Source: Clostridia bacterium (GTDB lineage Bacteria > Bacillota > Clostridia > Christensenellales > Aristaeellaceae). Taken from it: a DNA stretch of 64,000 nt. Each line of letters opens with the position of its first letter. The stretch's first letter is position 1. The position numbers and the translations under genes are program-made. Positions 7,063-16,284 of the stretch are shown piece after piece. The notes under the pieces are model-generated. The model was given only the letters and a program-made list of their open reading frames with translations, ran no database searches and was not told the origin of the DNA. The stretch is taken from the NCBI GenBank assembly GCA_017447185.1, contig JAFSOC010000024.1:1-64000 (forward strand). The letters are read 5' to 3'.

Positions 7063-8568
7063 ATGAAGAAACTCGTTTCCCTGCTGCTGGCATGCTGCAT
7101 GCTGCTCAGCCTGAGCGCCGCCTTCGCCGAGGACAAGGTGGAGCTCACCGCCTTCCAGTACGCGCTGGAGAACCAGAACACGGACTTCAACGGCCTGTGG
7201 TTCTTCAACGAACTGGAAGAGAAGACCAACACCCACGTCACCTTCCAGATGGTGAAGGACGCCGACTGGGCCACCAACGTGAACCTGATGTTCGCCGTAC
7301 CGTCCCAGATGCCGGATATGATCATCCGCCATGCCGTGGACGTGGAAGAATACGGCGTCTCCCAGGGCCTGCTGCTGCCGCTGGACGAATACCTGACGGA
7401 AGAGATCATGCCCAACTACGTGAGCCGCCTGAACATCAACAACGCCGGCGACTCCATTCCCGCCAGCGACGGAAAGACCTACTACATCGGATTCCTGATG
7501 GCGCAGAACGTGAACCACACCGGCACCTGGTACGTGAACCAGAAAGAGCTTGAAAAGCTGGGCAAAACCGCTCCCACTACCATCGCCGAGGTGACCGAGC
7601 TGCTGCGGGCCATGAAGGCCGACGGCATCAAGTGGCCCTTCTCCGCTTCATACACCCAGTTCGGGCCGGAAACCATCTGGAACCAGTTCGCTTCCTTCGG
7701 CGTACCGGAGAACACCTACTACTACTTCATCGACGGGAACGACAAGGTTCAGTTCACCTGCGAACAGCCCGGCTGGCGCGCCTGCGTTGAATGGCTGCAT
7801 CAGCTGTACGAGGAAGAGCTGATGGATCCGGAATCCCTGACCCAGGACTCCAACCTGTGGGCCAACAAGGTCAATGACGGCGAGGTGGGCTACTTCTGCT
7901 ACCTGCGGCTGATCAACACCGCCATCAAGGCGGAAAACGTCGGGAACTTCAAGTCCATCCTGCCCCCCGCGGCGGAAGGCTTCAAGGCCTGCGTGTCCCA
8001 GATCCTGGAGGTTCCGGAAGCCGGCGCCTACCTGACGAAGAACTGCAAGGACCCCGTGGCGGCCCTGAAGTGGATCGACGCCCAGCTGGAGACCGAAACC
8101 ATGATGGTTTCCCTCAACGGCAAGGTGGGCGAGCAGATCGTACTGAACAGCGAAGGCAAGTATGAAGTCATCGACATTCCGGCGGACAACGGCCTGTACC
8201 AGTTCGTGCCCGTGACCATGGGCCAGTTCTTCGCCCCGGGCGACTACTACACCTCCATCTACCAGATGGCGCCCCACCGGGTGGAACGCTATGAGGACAG
8301 CAAATGGTACGCCGAAGCCGGCGTGCTGGAACCCAAGAGCTTCCAGTACCTGCGGGACCTGAGCAAGCTGAGCAACGAAGACGCCACCGAGGCGGCGGAT
8401 ATCTACACCGAGCTGCAGAAGCTGGTGGAAGAATCCTTCGCGAACTTCGTGCGCAACGGCGTGACGGACGACAGCTGGAACAACTTCATCGCCCAGGCGA
8501 AAGCCATCGGTTCCGAGCGCTATATCGAACTGTACCAGAACGCTTACAACACGTATCTGGCGAAGTAA
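7063..8568 (+). CDS. Extracellular solute-binding protein, LipO family
   Basis: The 501-residue protein starts with a Sec signal peptide (MKKLVSLLLACCMLLSLS then AAFA). No clear lipobox is seen, so it may be released or retained by other means. The mature part has the bilobed arrangement of family 1 binding proteins, with DMIIRHAVDVEEYGVSQGLL and WLHQLYEEELMDPESL conserved in the paralog at 8685. The ATG at 7063 follows AAGGAGG; the reading frame is open further upstream but that part overlaps the permease gene. It would deliver the oligosaccharide to the two permeases. High expression is suggested by the strong ribosome binding site and the hairpin after it. Confidence 0.9.
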   Translation: MKKLVSLLLACCMLLSLSAAFAEDKVELTAFQYALENQNTDFNGLWFFNELEEKTNTHVTFQMVKDADWATNVNLMFAVPSQMPDMIIRHAVDVEEYGVSQGLLLPLDEYLTEEIMPNYVSRLNINNAGDSIPASDGKTYYIGFLMAQNVNHTGTWYVNQKELEKLGKTAPTTIAEVTELLRAMKADGIKWPFSASYTQFGPETIWNQFASFGVPENTYYYFIDGNDKVQFTCEQPGWRACVEWLHQLYEEELMDPESLTQDSNLWANKVNDGEVGYFCYLRLINTAIKAENVGNFKSILPPAAEGFKACVSQILEVPEAGAYLTKNCKDPVAALKWIDAQLETETMMVSLNGKVGEQIVLNSEGKYEVIDIPADNGLYQFVPVTMGQFFAPGDYYTSIYQMAPHRVERYEDSKWYAEAGVLEPKSFQYLRDLSKLSNEDATEAADIYTELQKLVEESFANFVRNGVTDDSWNNFIAQAKAIGSERYIELYQNAYNTYLAK

Positions 8569-8620
8569 ATCCTTGAATGCCGCGGCCTGAGATGCTACAA
8601 TATCCGCATCGAAAGCCGCC

Positions 8621-8662
8621 GGGCACCGCCGCGGGGCATGCTCCCATCGGCGGTGCCCTTTT
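8621..8662 (+). terminator. Intercistronic hairpin (partial terminator)
   Basis: GGGCACCGCCG (8621-8631) pairs perfectly with CGGCGGTGCCC (8648-8658) around a 16-base loop and is followed by TTTT. Its place between two binding-protein genes suggests it lowers expression of the second gene or protects the 3' end of the first message. Confidence 0.75.
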
Positions 8663-8684
8663 GCCGTATAAACAGGAGATTCAT

Positions 8685-10235
8685 ATGAAACGTACGATCA
8701 AACTGGTTTGCCTGCTGGCGGCGGCCGCTTTTCTGCTGAGCAGCTGCTCGGATCAGGCAGCCGTTTCAAAGGAACCCTCCGGCGCGCAGGCGCCGCTTAC
8801 CGCGCTGCAGTATGAAATCGACAATATCGCGGTGGATTTCTCCAGCATGTGGTACTATCAGCAGATCGAAAAGCAGACCGGCGTCCGGGTGGATTTCACG
8901 GAGGTCAAGGATTCGGAGTGGAGCAGCGCCGTGGCCCTGGCCTTTGTGAAGGGGAAAATGCCGGACATGATCCTGCGGGGTTCGCTGGATATCGAGGAGT
9001 ACGGCGTCACCCGGCACCTGCTGGTTCCGCTGGATGAATACATCGAAAAGGGGCTGCTGCCGAATTATGCCGCCCGGATGGACGAGGCCGGGCTGCGGGA
9101 ACAGCTGACCGCATCCGACGGGCATATCTACCAGCTGGGTTTCCTGATCTCCCAGGACGTGAATACCAACGGCCATTTCTTCATCAACCGGAAATGGCTG
9201 GACGCGCTGCACCTTTCCGTTCCGGAAACCACGGAGGAACTGACGGAGGTGCTCCGCCGCTTCCGGAACGGGGATCCCAACGGGAACGGCCTGCAGGACG
9301 AGATCCCGCTGGAGTTTACCTTCGACGACAACACCACCGGGATTTACAACCTGTTCTCCTTTTTCGCCCTGCCCCTGAATGAGGACTTCGTCTATCTGGA
9401 CGGCAGCGGGAAAGTCCGCTTCGCACCGGAGGAGGACGCCTTCTTCGAGGCCGCGGAATGGCTGCATCAGCTGTATCTGGAAGGGCTGCTGGACATCGAC
9501 TTCATCAGCCAGGGCAGCAGCATCTGGGCGGCGAAGGTCAATGAGGGCAACGTGGGGATGTTCAGCTACTGGCGGCTGCAGAACACCGCGCTGAACCCGG
9601 GTATCACGGCGGATTACGAAATCATGCTGCCGGTGCACGCGGAGGGGCGGAAGGCCTGCCTGCCCCGGAACATGGACATTATCGAGTTCGGGGCGGCGCT
9701 GACCACCGACAACCGGGATATTGAGGTCAGCCTCCGGTGGCTGGACGCGCAGTTCGAGACGGAAAACATGCTGGTGTCCCAGAACGGACCCGTGGGGGAT
9801 ACGCTGACCCGCCGGGAGGACGGAAGGTACGAAGTCGCCTACGTGCCCGCGGACAACGAGCTTTATCAGACCGTGCCCGTGATCTGCGGACAGTTTTTCG
9901 CGCCCGCGGAATACTACGCCTCCGTTTACGTTCCCGCCGCCCACCGGCGGGAGAAAGCCGGCTACTGCGAGCTGTACGGGCAGGCGGGGGTGCTGGAGGC
10001 GGTATCCGCCAAGGAGCTGACCGCGGTGGCGGCCAAGACCACGGCGGAGTCCTCCGTCATTACCCGGCTGAAAACAAAGCTGAAGTCCGTGGTGGACGCC
10101 GGGATCGTGGCCATGGTTACCCAGGGGGTCACGGAAGAACGCAAAACGGAATTCCGCCAATCGCTGAAGGAGAACGGGTATGAAGAATACTGCCGGGTTT
10201 ATCAGCAGATCCATGACCGCCGGAAGGAGAAATAA
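8685..10235 (+). CDS. Second LipO-family binding lipoprotein
   Basis: This 516-residue paralog of the protein at 7063 has a lipoprotein signal ending LLSSC, so Cys would be lipidated and anchored to the membrane. Shared blocks include IEEYGVTRHLLVPLDEYI, WLHQLYLEGLLDIDFI and QFFAPAEYYASVY. Unlike the first copy it has an insertion reading DPNGNGLQDEIPLEFTF, a calcium-site-like DxNxNG loop seen in many members of the family. The ATG at 8685 follows CAGGAG. Two bases separate its stop from the regulator GTG at 10238, so the two are translated together. It may sense a ligand for the membrane regulator or bind a different oligosaccharide. Confidence 0.9.
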   Translation: MKRTIKLVCLLAAAAFLLSSCSDQAAVSKEPSGAQAPLTALQYEIDNIAVDFSSMWYYQQIEKQTGVRVDFTEVKDSEWSSAVALAFVKGKMPDMILRGSLDIEEYGVTRHLLVPLDEYIEKGLLPNYAARMDEAGLREQLTASDGHIYQLGFLISQDVNTNGHFFINRKWLDALHLSVPETTEELTEVLRRFRNGDPNGNGLQDEIPLEFTFDDNTTGIYNLFSFFALPLNEDFVYLDGSGKVRFAPEEDAFFEAAEWLHQLYLEGLLDIDFISQGSSIWAAKVNEGNVGMFSYWRLQNTALNPGITADYEIMLPVHAEGRKACLPRNMDIIEFGAALTTDNRDIEVSLRWLDAQFETENMLVSQNGPVGDTLTRREDGRYEVAYVPADNELYQTVPVICGQFFAPAEYYASVYVPAAHRREKAGYCELYGQAGVLEAVSAKELTAVAAKTTAESSVITRLKTKLKSVVDAGIVAMVTQGVTEERKTEFRQSLKENGYEEYCRVYQQIHDRRKEK

Positions 10236-10237
10236 GC

Positions 10238-12499
10238 GTGATCAAAAAGAGCCGGTCCTCTGTTTTTATCCGCTATGCCCTGTCGTATATCGCGGTCGTG
10301 CTGCTGCTGTTCTTCAGCATTACCGGCTATCTGTACGTCCGGCTCAGCGGGAAATCCAAGGAAGATTTTATTGACAACCAGATCAATCGGCTTTCCCGGA
10401 TCGCAAACCAGCACGAGAGCTATATTTCCGCCATGCTGAACATGGCGGAGGAGATCGGGCTGAGCCCGGATATCGAGTTTTTCCGGTATGAGGAGGAACC
10501 CTGGAAAGCGTATGACCTGCAGCTGAAGCTGGTGCCGTATACCTCCACCGCCACCTTCTGCGGCCATGTTTTCCTGCACTTCTTCGGGGACGACAGGATC
10601 TATTCTTCCTCCTCGTCCATGGAGCTGTCCCTTTTCGCGCGGATGATGCGCTATGAGTTCCTGCCCATGGAGCGGCTGACCTCCATGATCAGCAGCACGG
10701 ACCGGCTGACCGTGATTCCCGCCCAGCAGGTATCCTCCACGCTGGTGGACAGTTCCCGGGTGGTGACGTTCCTGGTTCCCCTGGGGGCGGCGCCCCAAGC
10801 CGGGAAAGGCGTGCTGATTTTCCTGATCAAGGATAACGTGTACCAGACGCTTTTCGCCGACGCCATCGAAGGCCATCTCAATACCTACATCTTCCAGGAC
10901 GACGCGCTGCTCTCCTCCGCGGAGGAGCTGCCCGTTCCCCTGGAGCAGCTGGATCCAGCGCAGAAGGAGTCAGCCCGCTCCTTCCGCTGGGACGGGCAGG
11001 AATGGACGCAGGTATCCTTCTCCGGCAAGAACCGGGGCCTGACCTACGTGACCGTCCTGCGGAACTCGGATATTACCTCCTCCATCGCCCAGCAGATTTT
11101 CAGCAACCTGGCGATCCTGCCGGTGTTCGTGGTGCTGTCCCTGATGCTGGCCCTGTGGATGGCCAACCGGCATGCCCGGCCGATCCGGGCGATTACCGGC
11201 ATGCTTTCCCGCCAGGAAGAGGAAGGATCCCGGGACGAGCTGCAGCAGATTTCCACCGGCATCCGCCGGCTGACGACGCGGAACCAGGAGCTGTCCTCCA
11301 GGCTGGACTGCGCGCTTCCGCTCCAGCGGCATGATTTCGTGTTCCGGTTTGTCAAAGGCCGCTTTGCCTCCAGGGAGGAGGCCGTCGCCGCCGCACGGGC
11401 GGTGGGGCTGGAGATCGACCGGGCCGTTTACGCCATCGTCCTGTCCGCCGGCACCGGCGGGAACGACCATCCGCTGGACCTGAACGCGGCGCCCTTTAAC
11501 CGCTTTTCCGGGTACTCCGGGGCGGGGGTGGAACTGGTGGCGCTGAAGGCAAACCTCTACCTGATCTTCGCCGACAGCCCGGAGACGCTGCCGGAAATGG
11601 CGGAGACCATCCGGGCGGAAGGGGAGGCGGGAGGAGAGCCCTGCGTGACATCCCTGTCCCTGTCCCACGGAGACTTCGCGGAGGCGTCCGCGGCATACCT
11701 GGAAGCCTTCTCCGCCTATGAAAACCGTTTTGTGATGGGCAGCCGGAAGGTGCTTTGCTACAGCGATATCACCACGAACCTGCCGGAAATCCTGCCCCAG
11801 GCGCGGAAGATCACCACAGCGATCAGCCAGGCGCTGAGCCTGGGAAACCGGGAAGTGCTGGACGTGCGGATCAACGATCTGCTGCATTTCCTGAAGAACA
11901 CCAACATGTCGCCCTTCGCCTTCCGGATGATCTACAGCGACGTGATCAACTCCCTGGTGCACACCCACAGCGCGGCCCTGACCGACGGAAGCTCCGTGCA
12001 GGAAGCCTACAACAACATTTTCTCCCTGACGTCCTGCCAGTCCATCGACGACCTGGACGAGCTGCTCCGGGGCCTGTGCGACCGGCTGCTGAGCAGGGAA
12101 ACCCCAGCAGAAAGCGGCGCGGAGGAGGAAGACGAGATCGGGCAGGTGGTCCGGTATATGGAAGAGCATTTCAGCGATCCTGAAATCTCCATGACCGCGC
12201 TGGCGGATTCCTTCGACATCACCACCACCCGCTTCAGCCTGACCTTCAAGGAAAAGCTGGGGATGTCGCCCCTGGAATACCTGACGCTGCTGCGGGTGGA
12301 GCACGCCAAGGAGCTGCTGGCCTCCACGGATCTGACGATCCGGGAAATCAGCGCCCGGACCGGGTATTACGACGCCGGCTCGTTCATCCGCCGCTTCAAG
12401 CAGGTGACCGGGGAGACGCCGCTCCAGTACCGCCGCGGACGGGGCGGCCGGGAGACGGCTCCAGAAAGCGGCCCGGAAGGCGAAGAAGATCAACCGTAA
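10238..12499 (+). CDS. Membrane-bound AraC-family regulator
   Basis: The 753-residue protein has a membrane helix at 11-33, an extracellular sensor region of about 250 residues, a second helix at about 291-309, a short HAMP-like stretch and a C-terminal AraC DNA-binding domain. The latter has two helix-turn-helix units, at about 655-680 and 705-735 (ISARTGYYDAGSFIRRFKQ). This layout is typical of regulators beside LplB/YtcP/LipO importers in Bacillota, which activate the locus when an extracellular glycan fragment is sensed. The start is GTG, after GGAAGGAG, and lies 2 bases past the stop of the binding lipoprotein. Its likely target is the divergent promoter region at 4865-5098. Confidence 0.9.
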   Translation: MIKKSRSSVFIRYALSYIAVVLLLFFSITGYLYVRLSGKSKEDFIDNQINRLSRIANQHESYISAMLNMAEEIGLSPDIEFFRYEEEPWKAYDLQLKLVPYTSTATFCGHVFLHFFGDDRIYSSSSSMELSLFARMMRYEFLPMERLTSMISSTDRLTVIPAQQVSSTLVDSSRVVTFLVPLGAAPQAGKGVLIFLIKDNVYQTLFADAIEGHLNTYIFQDDALLSSAEELPVPLEQLDPAQKESARSFRWDGQEWTQVSFSGKNRGLTYVTVLRNSDITSSIAQQIFSNLAILPVFVVLSLMLALWMANRHARPIRAITGMLSRQEEEGSRDELQQISTGIRRLTTRNQELSSRLDCALPLQRHDFVFRFVKGRFASREEAVAAARAVGLEIDRAVYAIVLSAGTGGNDHPLDLNAAPFNRFSGYSGAGVELVALKANLYLIFADSPETLPEMAETIRAEGEAGGEPCVTSLSLSHGDFAEASAAYLEAFSAYENRFVMGSRKVLCYSDITTNLPEILPQARKITTAISQALSLGNREVLDVRINDLLHFLKNTNMSPFAFRMIYSDVINSLVHTHSAALTDGSSVQEAYNNIFSLTSCQSIDDLDELLRGLCDRLLSRETPAESGAEEEDEIGQVVRYMEEHFSDPEISMTALADSFDITTTRFSLTFKEKLGMSPLEYLTLLRVEHAKELLASTDLTIREISARTGYYDAGSFIRRFKQVTGETPLQYRRGRGGRETAPESGPEGEEDQP

Positions 12500-12519
12500 A
12501 GAAAGAGAGGGACTGCAGG

Positions 12520-13362
12520 ATGATGAAGACAGACGAAATCAATATCCGGGATCCTTTTGTGCTTGTGCACGGCGGAAAGTATTATCTCTACGGAACCCGG
12601 GGGGAAACCTGCTGGGGCCCCGCGGACGGGTTTGACGTGTACGTGGGGCAGGACCTGAAGAACTGGGAGGGCCCGATTGTCTGCTTCCATAACGACGGAT
12701 CCTTCTGGGCGGACCGGAACTACTGGGCGCCCGAGGTTCACTGCGTGAACGGCGCTTTCTACATGTTCGCCAGCTTCAAGAGCGACAGCCGCCGCCGGGG
12801 CACCGCGATCCTGCGGGCGCTGTCGCCCCTGGGCCCCTTCGAGCCCTGGTCGGAGGGCCCGGTGACGCCGGAAGACTGGGAATGCCTGGACGGGACCTTC
12901 TACGCCTCGCCGGACGGAACGCCCTATATGGTTTTCTGCCATGAGTGGGTGCAGGCCGGGGACGGGGAGATCCACGCCATGAAGCTGACAAAAGACCTGC
13001 GGGCTCCCGCGGGAGAGCCGTTCCTGCTCTTCCGGGCTTCTGAAGCCCCCTGGTGCCGCCAGGTGCATCACTCCTCCGGCCTGGACGGATATGTGACGGA
13101 CGGACCCTTCCTCTGGCGGAAGGAGGACGGGACGCTGCTGTGCCTGTGGTCCGGGTTCTCCGAAACAGGATATGCCCAGGGGCTGGCGGTATCGGACAAC
13201 GGGGATATTGACGGGCATTTTACCCAGCTGCCGCCCCTCTTCCCGGAGGACGGCGGCCACGGCATGCTTTTCCGGACGCTGGAAGGGGAGCTGCTCCTGG
13301 CGCTGCACAGCCCGAACAAGCATCTGCTGGAGCGGCCGAGGTTTATCCCGGCGCGGCTGTGA
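12520..13362 (+). CDS. Glycoside hydrolase family 43-like protein
   Basis: This 280-residue protein has the five-bladed beta-propeller motifs of GH43: NIRDPFVL near residue 8 (general base Asp), WAPEVH near residue 70, and LDGTFYASPDGTPYMVF near residue 127 (the pKa-modulating Asp). The general-acid Glu, usually in an EGP motif, is replaced by Asp in VTDGPFLWRK near residue 195, as in some subfamilies I recall. Family members cleave arabinan, xylan or galactan side chains. It has no signal peptide and is the last gene of the importer operon, 20 bases after the regulator. A cytoplasmic debranching role on pectin oligosaccharides fits. Confidence 0.85.
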   Translation: MMKTDEINIRDPFVLVHGGKYYLYGTRGETCWGPADGFDVYVGQDLKNWEGPIVCFHNDGSFWADRNYWAPEVHCVNGAFYMFASFKSDSRRRGTAILRALSPLGPFEPWSEGPVTPEDWECLDGTFYASPDGTPYMVFCHEWVQAGDGEIHAMKLTKDLRAPAGEPFLLFRASEAPWCRQVHHSSGLDGYVTDGPFLWRKEDGTLLCLWSGFSETGYAQGLAVSDNGDIDGHFTQLPPLFPEDGGHGMLFRTLEGELLLALHSPNKHLLERPRFIPARL

Positions 13363-13402
13363 GCGGGAAGGAGAAAAATGGTTCAAAATGACAGGCTTCC
13401 TG

Positions 13403-14902
13403 CTAAATGATCATTGCAACGGTAAATGCCATTACGGCAGACAGGAAATTGCTTGCCAGATTCACCATGTCATTGTCCATCCAGTGAACGCCGCTGAATA
13501 ATGTATTGTCCTTTCCGGACGGTGATTTTTTCTTCTCGGTGTATTTCCCCGAATCCGCGTCGATATAAAGGGCCTGGAAATACGCGCCGAGAACCGAATC
13601 AAATATGCAGCCCGCAAAACCGGACAATGTGATAACGGCAATTCCCAGCGGCAGCTTCTTCATCAGCGCATCCGCCGGTCCTGCTGTTCCTGAAAAAAGC
13701 ACATACCAGAATACCGCGATGAAAGCCGCTCCTGCCAGTCCTCCGCCGTATCCCAGCAGCGTCACGCCGCCGCTCACGCCCCGCGGAACGATTTTTCCTG
13801 TTTTCAGGGAGACCGGCGGTTTCTTCGATAATCTTCCGATCTCACCGGCCCAGGTATCGCTCGTGGCTTCTGTCATTGCCGCGCCGAACATCACGATGGC
13901 CGCAAACATCATCCGCATCGGAAGCAGCGCTTTTGCATCTGCGGCAGTCAAAGCATTCGTCCTTAAATACGCATCCGAAACCGCGAAAACCACCGCCGCC
14001 AGGACCGCCATCAGTCCGTTTGCAAGCACCTGCATGAGATCTCTTCTGCTGTTCTTCTTCTCGGTAAAATTGCCTTCTTCCTTCTGAATATGATCCCTGA
14101 TTTTCCCGATCACATTCGCGCTGGCAAAGAAAAGAAGAAGCAGCACGAGTCCGGCAAGGCCGAAGATCCACGTACATAAAACCGCGAGCACGAACGCACC
14201 CACGACGCCGTTTGCGGTCAGAAGTTTCCATTTGTACGCAAGACACGCCATCAGCGCAAACCCCAGAAGCATCGCGCTCTTCGGCCAGAACGCGACGGTC
14301 GCGTAAAGCACCAGCGGAACCGTTATATTGTCAAGGCCGAAGGGCGTCATGAATTCAAAGACCGCGCCTGTCAGCCCGCACACAACCGACAGAAGGATAT
14401 TGTGCGTGAAAAGGAAAGCAATGACGGTTACAGCAGCAAAAAACGCCGCCATCCCTTCCAGTGATTTGCCCGTATTCAGCCTGTGCTTTCCGAATTTCAT
14501 TCCGACAATGGCCGCCAGTCCGTCTCCCCATCCCATTCCGAGGAGCCCGACGCCGAGTTCCGTCATTCCGCCGATTCCAGATTTTCCCATTAGGATCATG
14601 ATAAAAATTGAAACCGGATACCATACCAGGCCCCAGTTTCTCTTTTTATTGCCTTGCCCCAGTGCTTTATCAAACATCCCTGTGGCGTTCGCTGCTGCGA
14701 CAAGCGCGGCGACAACCGGCAGTCCGATGAGCGCCGGGACCGGCGAGGTAAAAAATCCCGCATAGATGAAATACCAGTGGGCTGCCCCGATATGGACGAT
14801 TTTCCTGGCCGTCTCCGGATTCTTTTTTGACACCGGATACGCAATCACAAAACAGATGAAAACCAGCAAAATCGATAACAGTAATCCAATGAGGTCCTGC
14901 AT
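13403..14902 (-). CDS. Fusion: phytol/dolichol kinase-like domain + DUF92 (VTE6-like)
   Basis: This 499-residue polytopic membrane protein joins two isoprenoid-kinase-like halves. Residues 1 to about 215 resemble the CTP-dependent phytol/dolichol kinase family (plant VTE5): ARKIVHIGAAHWYF near 31-44 and GWGDGLAAIVG with KSLEG near 123-150. Residues from about 215 on match DUF92, whose plant member VTE6 is a phytyl-phosphate kinase: SDTWAGEIGRLSKK and PRGVSGGVTLLG are typical. Together they could convert a prenyl alcohol to its diphosphate in two steps. It is the last gene of a minus-strand operon with UbiA and a glycosyltransferase. The ATG follows GGGGAG. The family assignments are good; the substrate (phytol, geranylgeraniol or a polyprenol) is inferred. 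Confidence 0.75.
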   Translation of the reverse strand: MQDLIGLLLSILLVFICFVIAYPVSKKNPETARKIVHIGAAHWYFIYAGFFTSPVPALIGLPVVAALVAAANATGMFDKALGQGNKKRNWGLVWYPVSIFIMILMGKSGIGGMTELGVGLLGMGWGDGLAAIVGMKFGKHRLNTGKSLEGMAAFFAAVTVIAFLFTHNILLSVVCGLTGAVFEFMTPFGLDNITVPLVLYATVAFWPKSAMLLGFALMACLAYKWKLLTANGVVGAFVLAVLCTWIFGLAGLVLLLLFFASANVIGKIRDHIQKEEGNFTEKKNSRRDLMQVLANGLMAVLAAVVFAVSDAYLRTNALTAADAKALLPMRMMFAAIVMFGAAMTEATSDTWAGEIGRLSKKPPVSLKTGKIVPRGVSGGVTLLGYGGGLAGAAFIAVFWYVLFSGTAGPADALMKKLPLGIAVITLSGFAGCIFDSVLGAYFQALYIDADSGKYTEKKKSPSGKDNTLFSGVHWMDNDMVNLASNFLSAVMAFTVAMII

Positions 14903-14981
14903 CCTATACTCCCCGCCGTTTTATTCTTTCATGCATTTTGCAGCTGTTCGGAACCCTCCGGTTTCCGGACCGCCGCCCGGT

Positions 14982-16229
14982 TCATTTCTTTTTCGCGCTG
15001 TACATTTTCTCCGCCGTAACCGTATGCCGGATCGGCTTCCATTTCGGTTTGTAAAACAAAGCGACCACCGTCAGAGGCACATACGTCAGAGTGAAAAAAG
15101 GAAAAGTAAATAAGTAAAGAATCTTGCTCCGCGCGCCGGCCCGGATGTTTTTCCACTCCGTGACGATAAAAAACAGACCGGCCAGGAAGAACATACCATA
15201 CATTTCGACAAACAGCAAAGCAAAAGACTGCACCGCCTCCATAAAACCGTTCCCTGTAACGGCGCCGTGAAGGATCAGGCCGAGGTTCAGGAGCAAAGAC
15301 GCCACACAAATGACGTAAACCGGCGCAAAAAGGATCAGTTCAAAGCAGGAAAGATTTCCGTGAAAGATCCCCCAGAACACCTTTTTCATGTACCGTACCA
15401 TCACCTGCAGCAGCCCGCTGAGCCACCGGATCCGCTGGTGGCATGACACAGGAAAGGAGGTCGGCTGTTCGTCGTATAACACAGCCTGCCGGCAGAATGC
15501 GATTTTCTCTCCTTTTGTCACCTGGTCAAAAGAAAACTCCCAGTCTTCCGTCAGCATATGATACGGCCATCCGCCCGTTTTTTCGGCAATTCTCCTGCTG
15601 AACAGAAATCCGGTGCCGGATACGGTTCCGCTGATCCCCAGCAGATACCGGGGATAATTCAGGTAGATACTGTCCCACAGGAACCACAGCGTATACCCGG
15701 CGCTGATCCAGTTGTCCCCGAAGTTTTTGCTGTTTCTGAAACCGGTGACGATCTCGTGCCCGTCCGAAAACTTCCTGTTCATCTGTTCGATATAATCATG
15801 CGCAGGAATGTTGTCCGCGTCAAATACAAAGTATCCGTCAAATCCCTCCGGATAATCCTCCCGGATGTGATGCATCAGTGCTTCCAGCGCATAACCTTTT
15901 CCGACTTTTTCCGGATCAGAACGGGTATATACATGAACGCCGCGGGAAGAAGCCGTGTCAGCGGTGCTGTCCGTGCAATTGTCCGCCATGACAAAAACGT
16001 CGATGAGATCCTGCGGATAGGATTGGGATTTTATACTGTCAAGCAGATCCGCAATGACGTTCGCTTCATTTCTCGCACAGATCAGGACTGCATAATGGTG
16101 AAGAGAAGGTTCCCTGCCGGAAGATTTCTCTTTCCTGAACAAAGCGACAAAAAGAAAGACGACCAGTTTCAGATTCAAAAAAATGGAAATAAAGAAAATC
16201 AGATGATTGATGAAATCAGGGACACGCAT
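14982..16229 (-). CDS. GT2 glycosyltransferase, processive membrane type
   Basis: The protein of about 415 residues has an N-terminal membrane helix, a GT-A domain and three or four C-terminal membrane helices. Catalytic motifs are visible: YAVLICARNEANVI at the nucleotide-binding start, VFDADN (metal-binding DxD-like), TEDWEFS and HQRIRW (the QxxRW motif of cellulose/hyaluronan-synthase-like enzymes). It would transfer a sugar from a nucleotide donor to a lipid or growing glycan at the membrane. I chose the ATG at 16229, 8 bases after GGAGG; the in-frame GTG at 16238 touches the ribosome binding site. It lies between UbiA and the prenol-kinase fusion in one operon, so its acceptor may be an isoprenoid lipid. 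Confidence 0.85.
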   Translation of the reverse strand: MRVPDFINHLIFFISIFLNLKLVVFLFVALFRKEKSSGREPSLHHYAVLICARNEANVIADLLDSIKSQSYPQDLIDVFVMADNCTDSTADTASSRGVHVYTRSDPEKVGKGYALEALMHHIREDYPEGFDGYFVFDADNIPAHDYIEQMNRKFSDGHEIVTGFRNSKNFGDNWISAGYTLWFLWDSIYLNYPRYLLGISGTVSGTGFLFSRRIAEKTGGWPYHMLTEDWEFSFDQVTKGEKIAFCRQAVLYDEQPTSFPVSCHQRIRWLSGLLQVMVRYMKKVFWGIFHGNLSCFELILFAPVYVICVASLLLNLGLILHGAVTGNGFMEAVQSFALLFVEMYGMFFLAGLFFIVTEWKNIRAGARSKILYLFTFPFFTLTYVPLTVVALFYKPKWKPIRHTVTAEKMYSAKKK

Positions 16230-16284
16230 CTCCTTCACCTCCCTCCGGCAGCTGTTCAGAGCCCTTCGGGTCTGAGCCTCTGTC

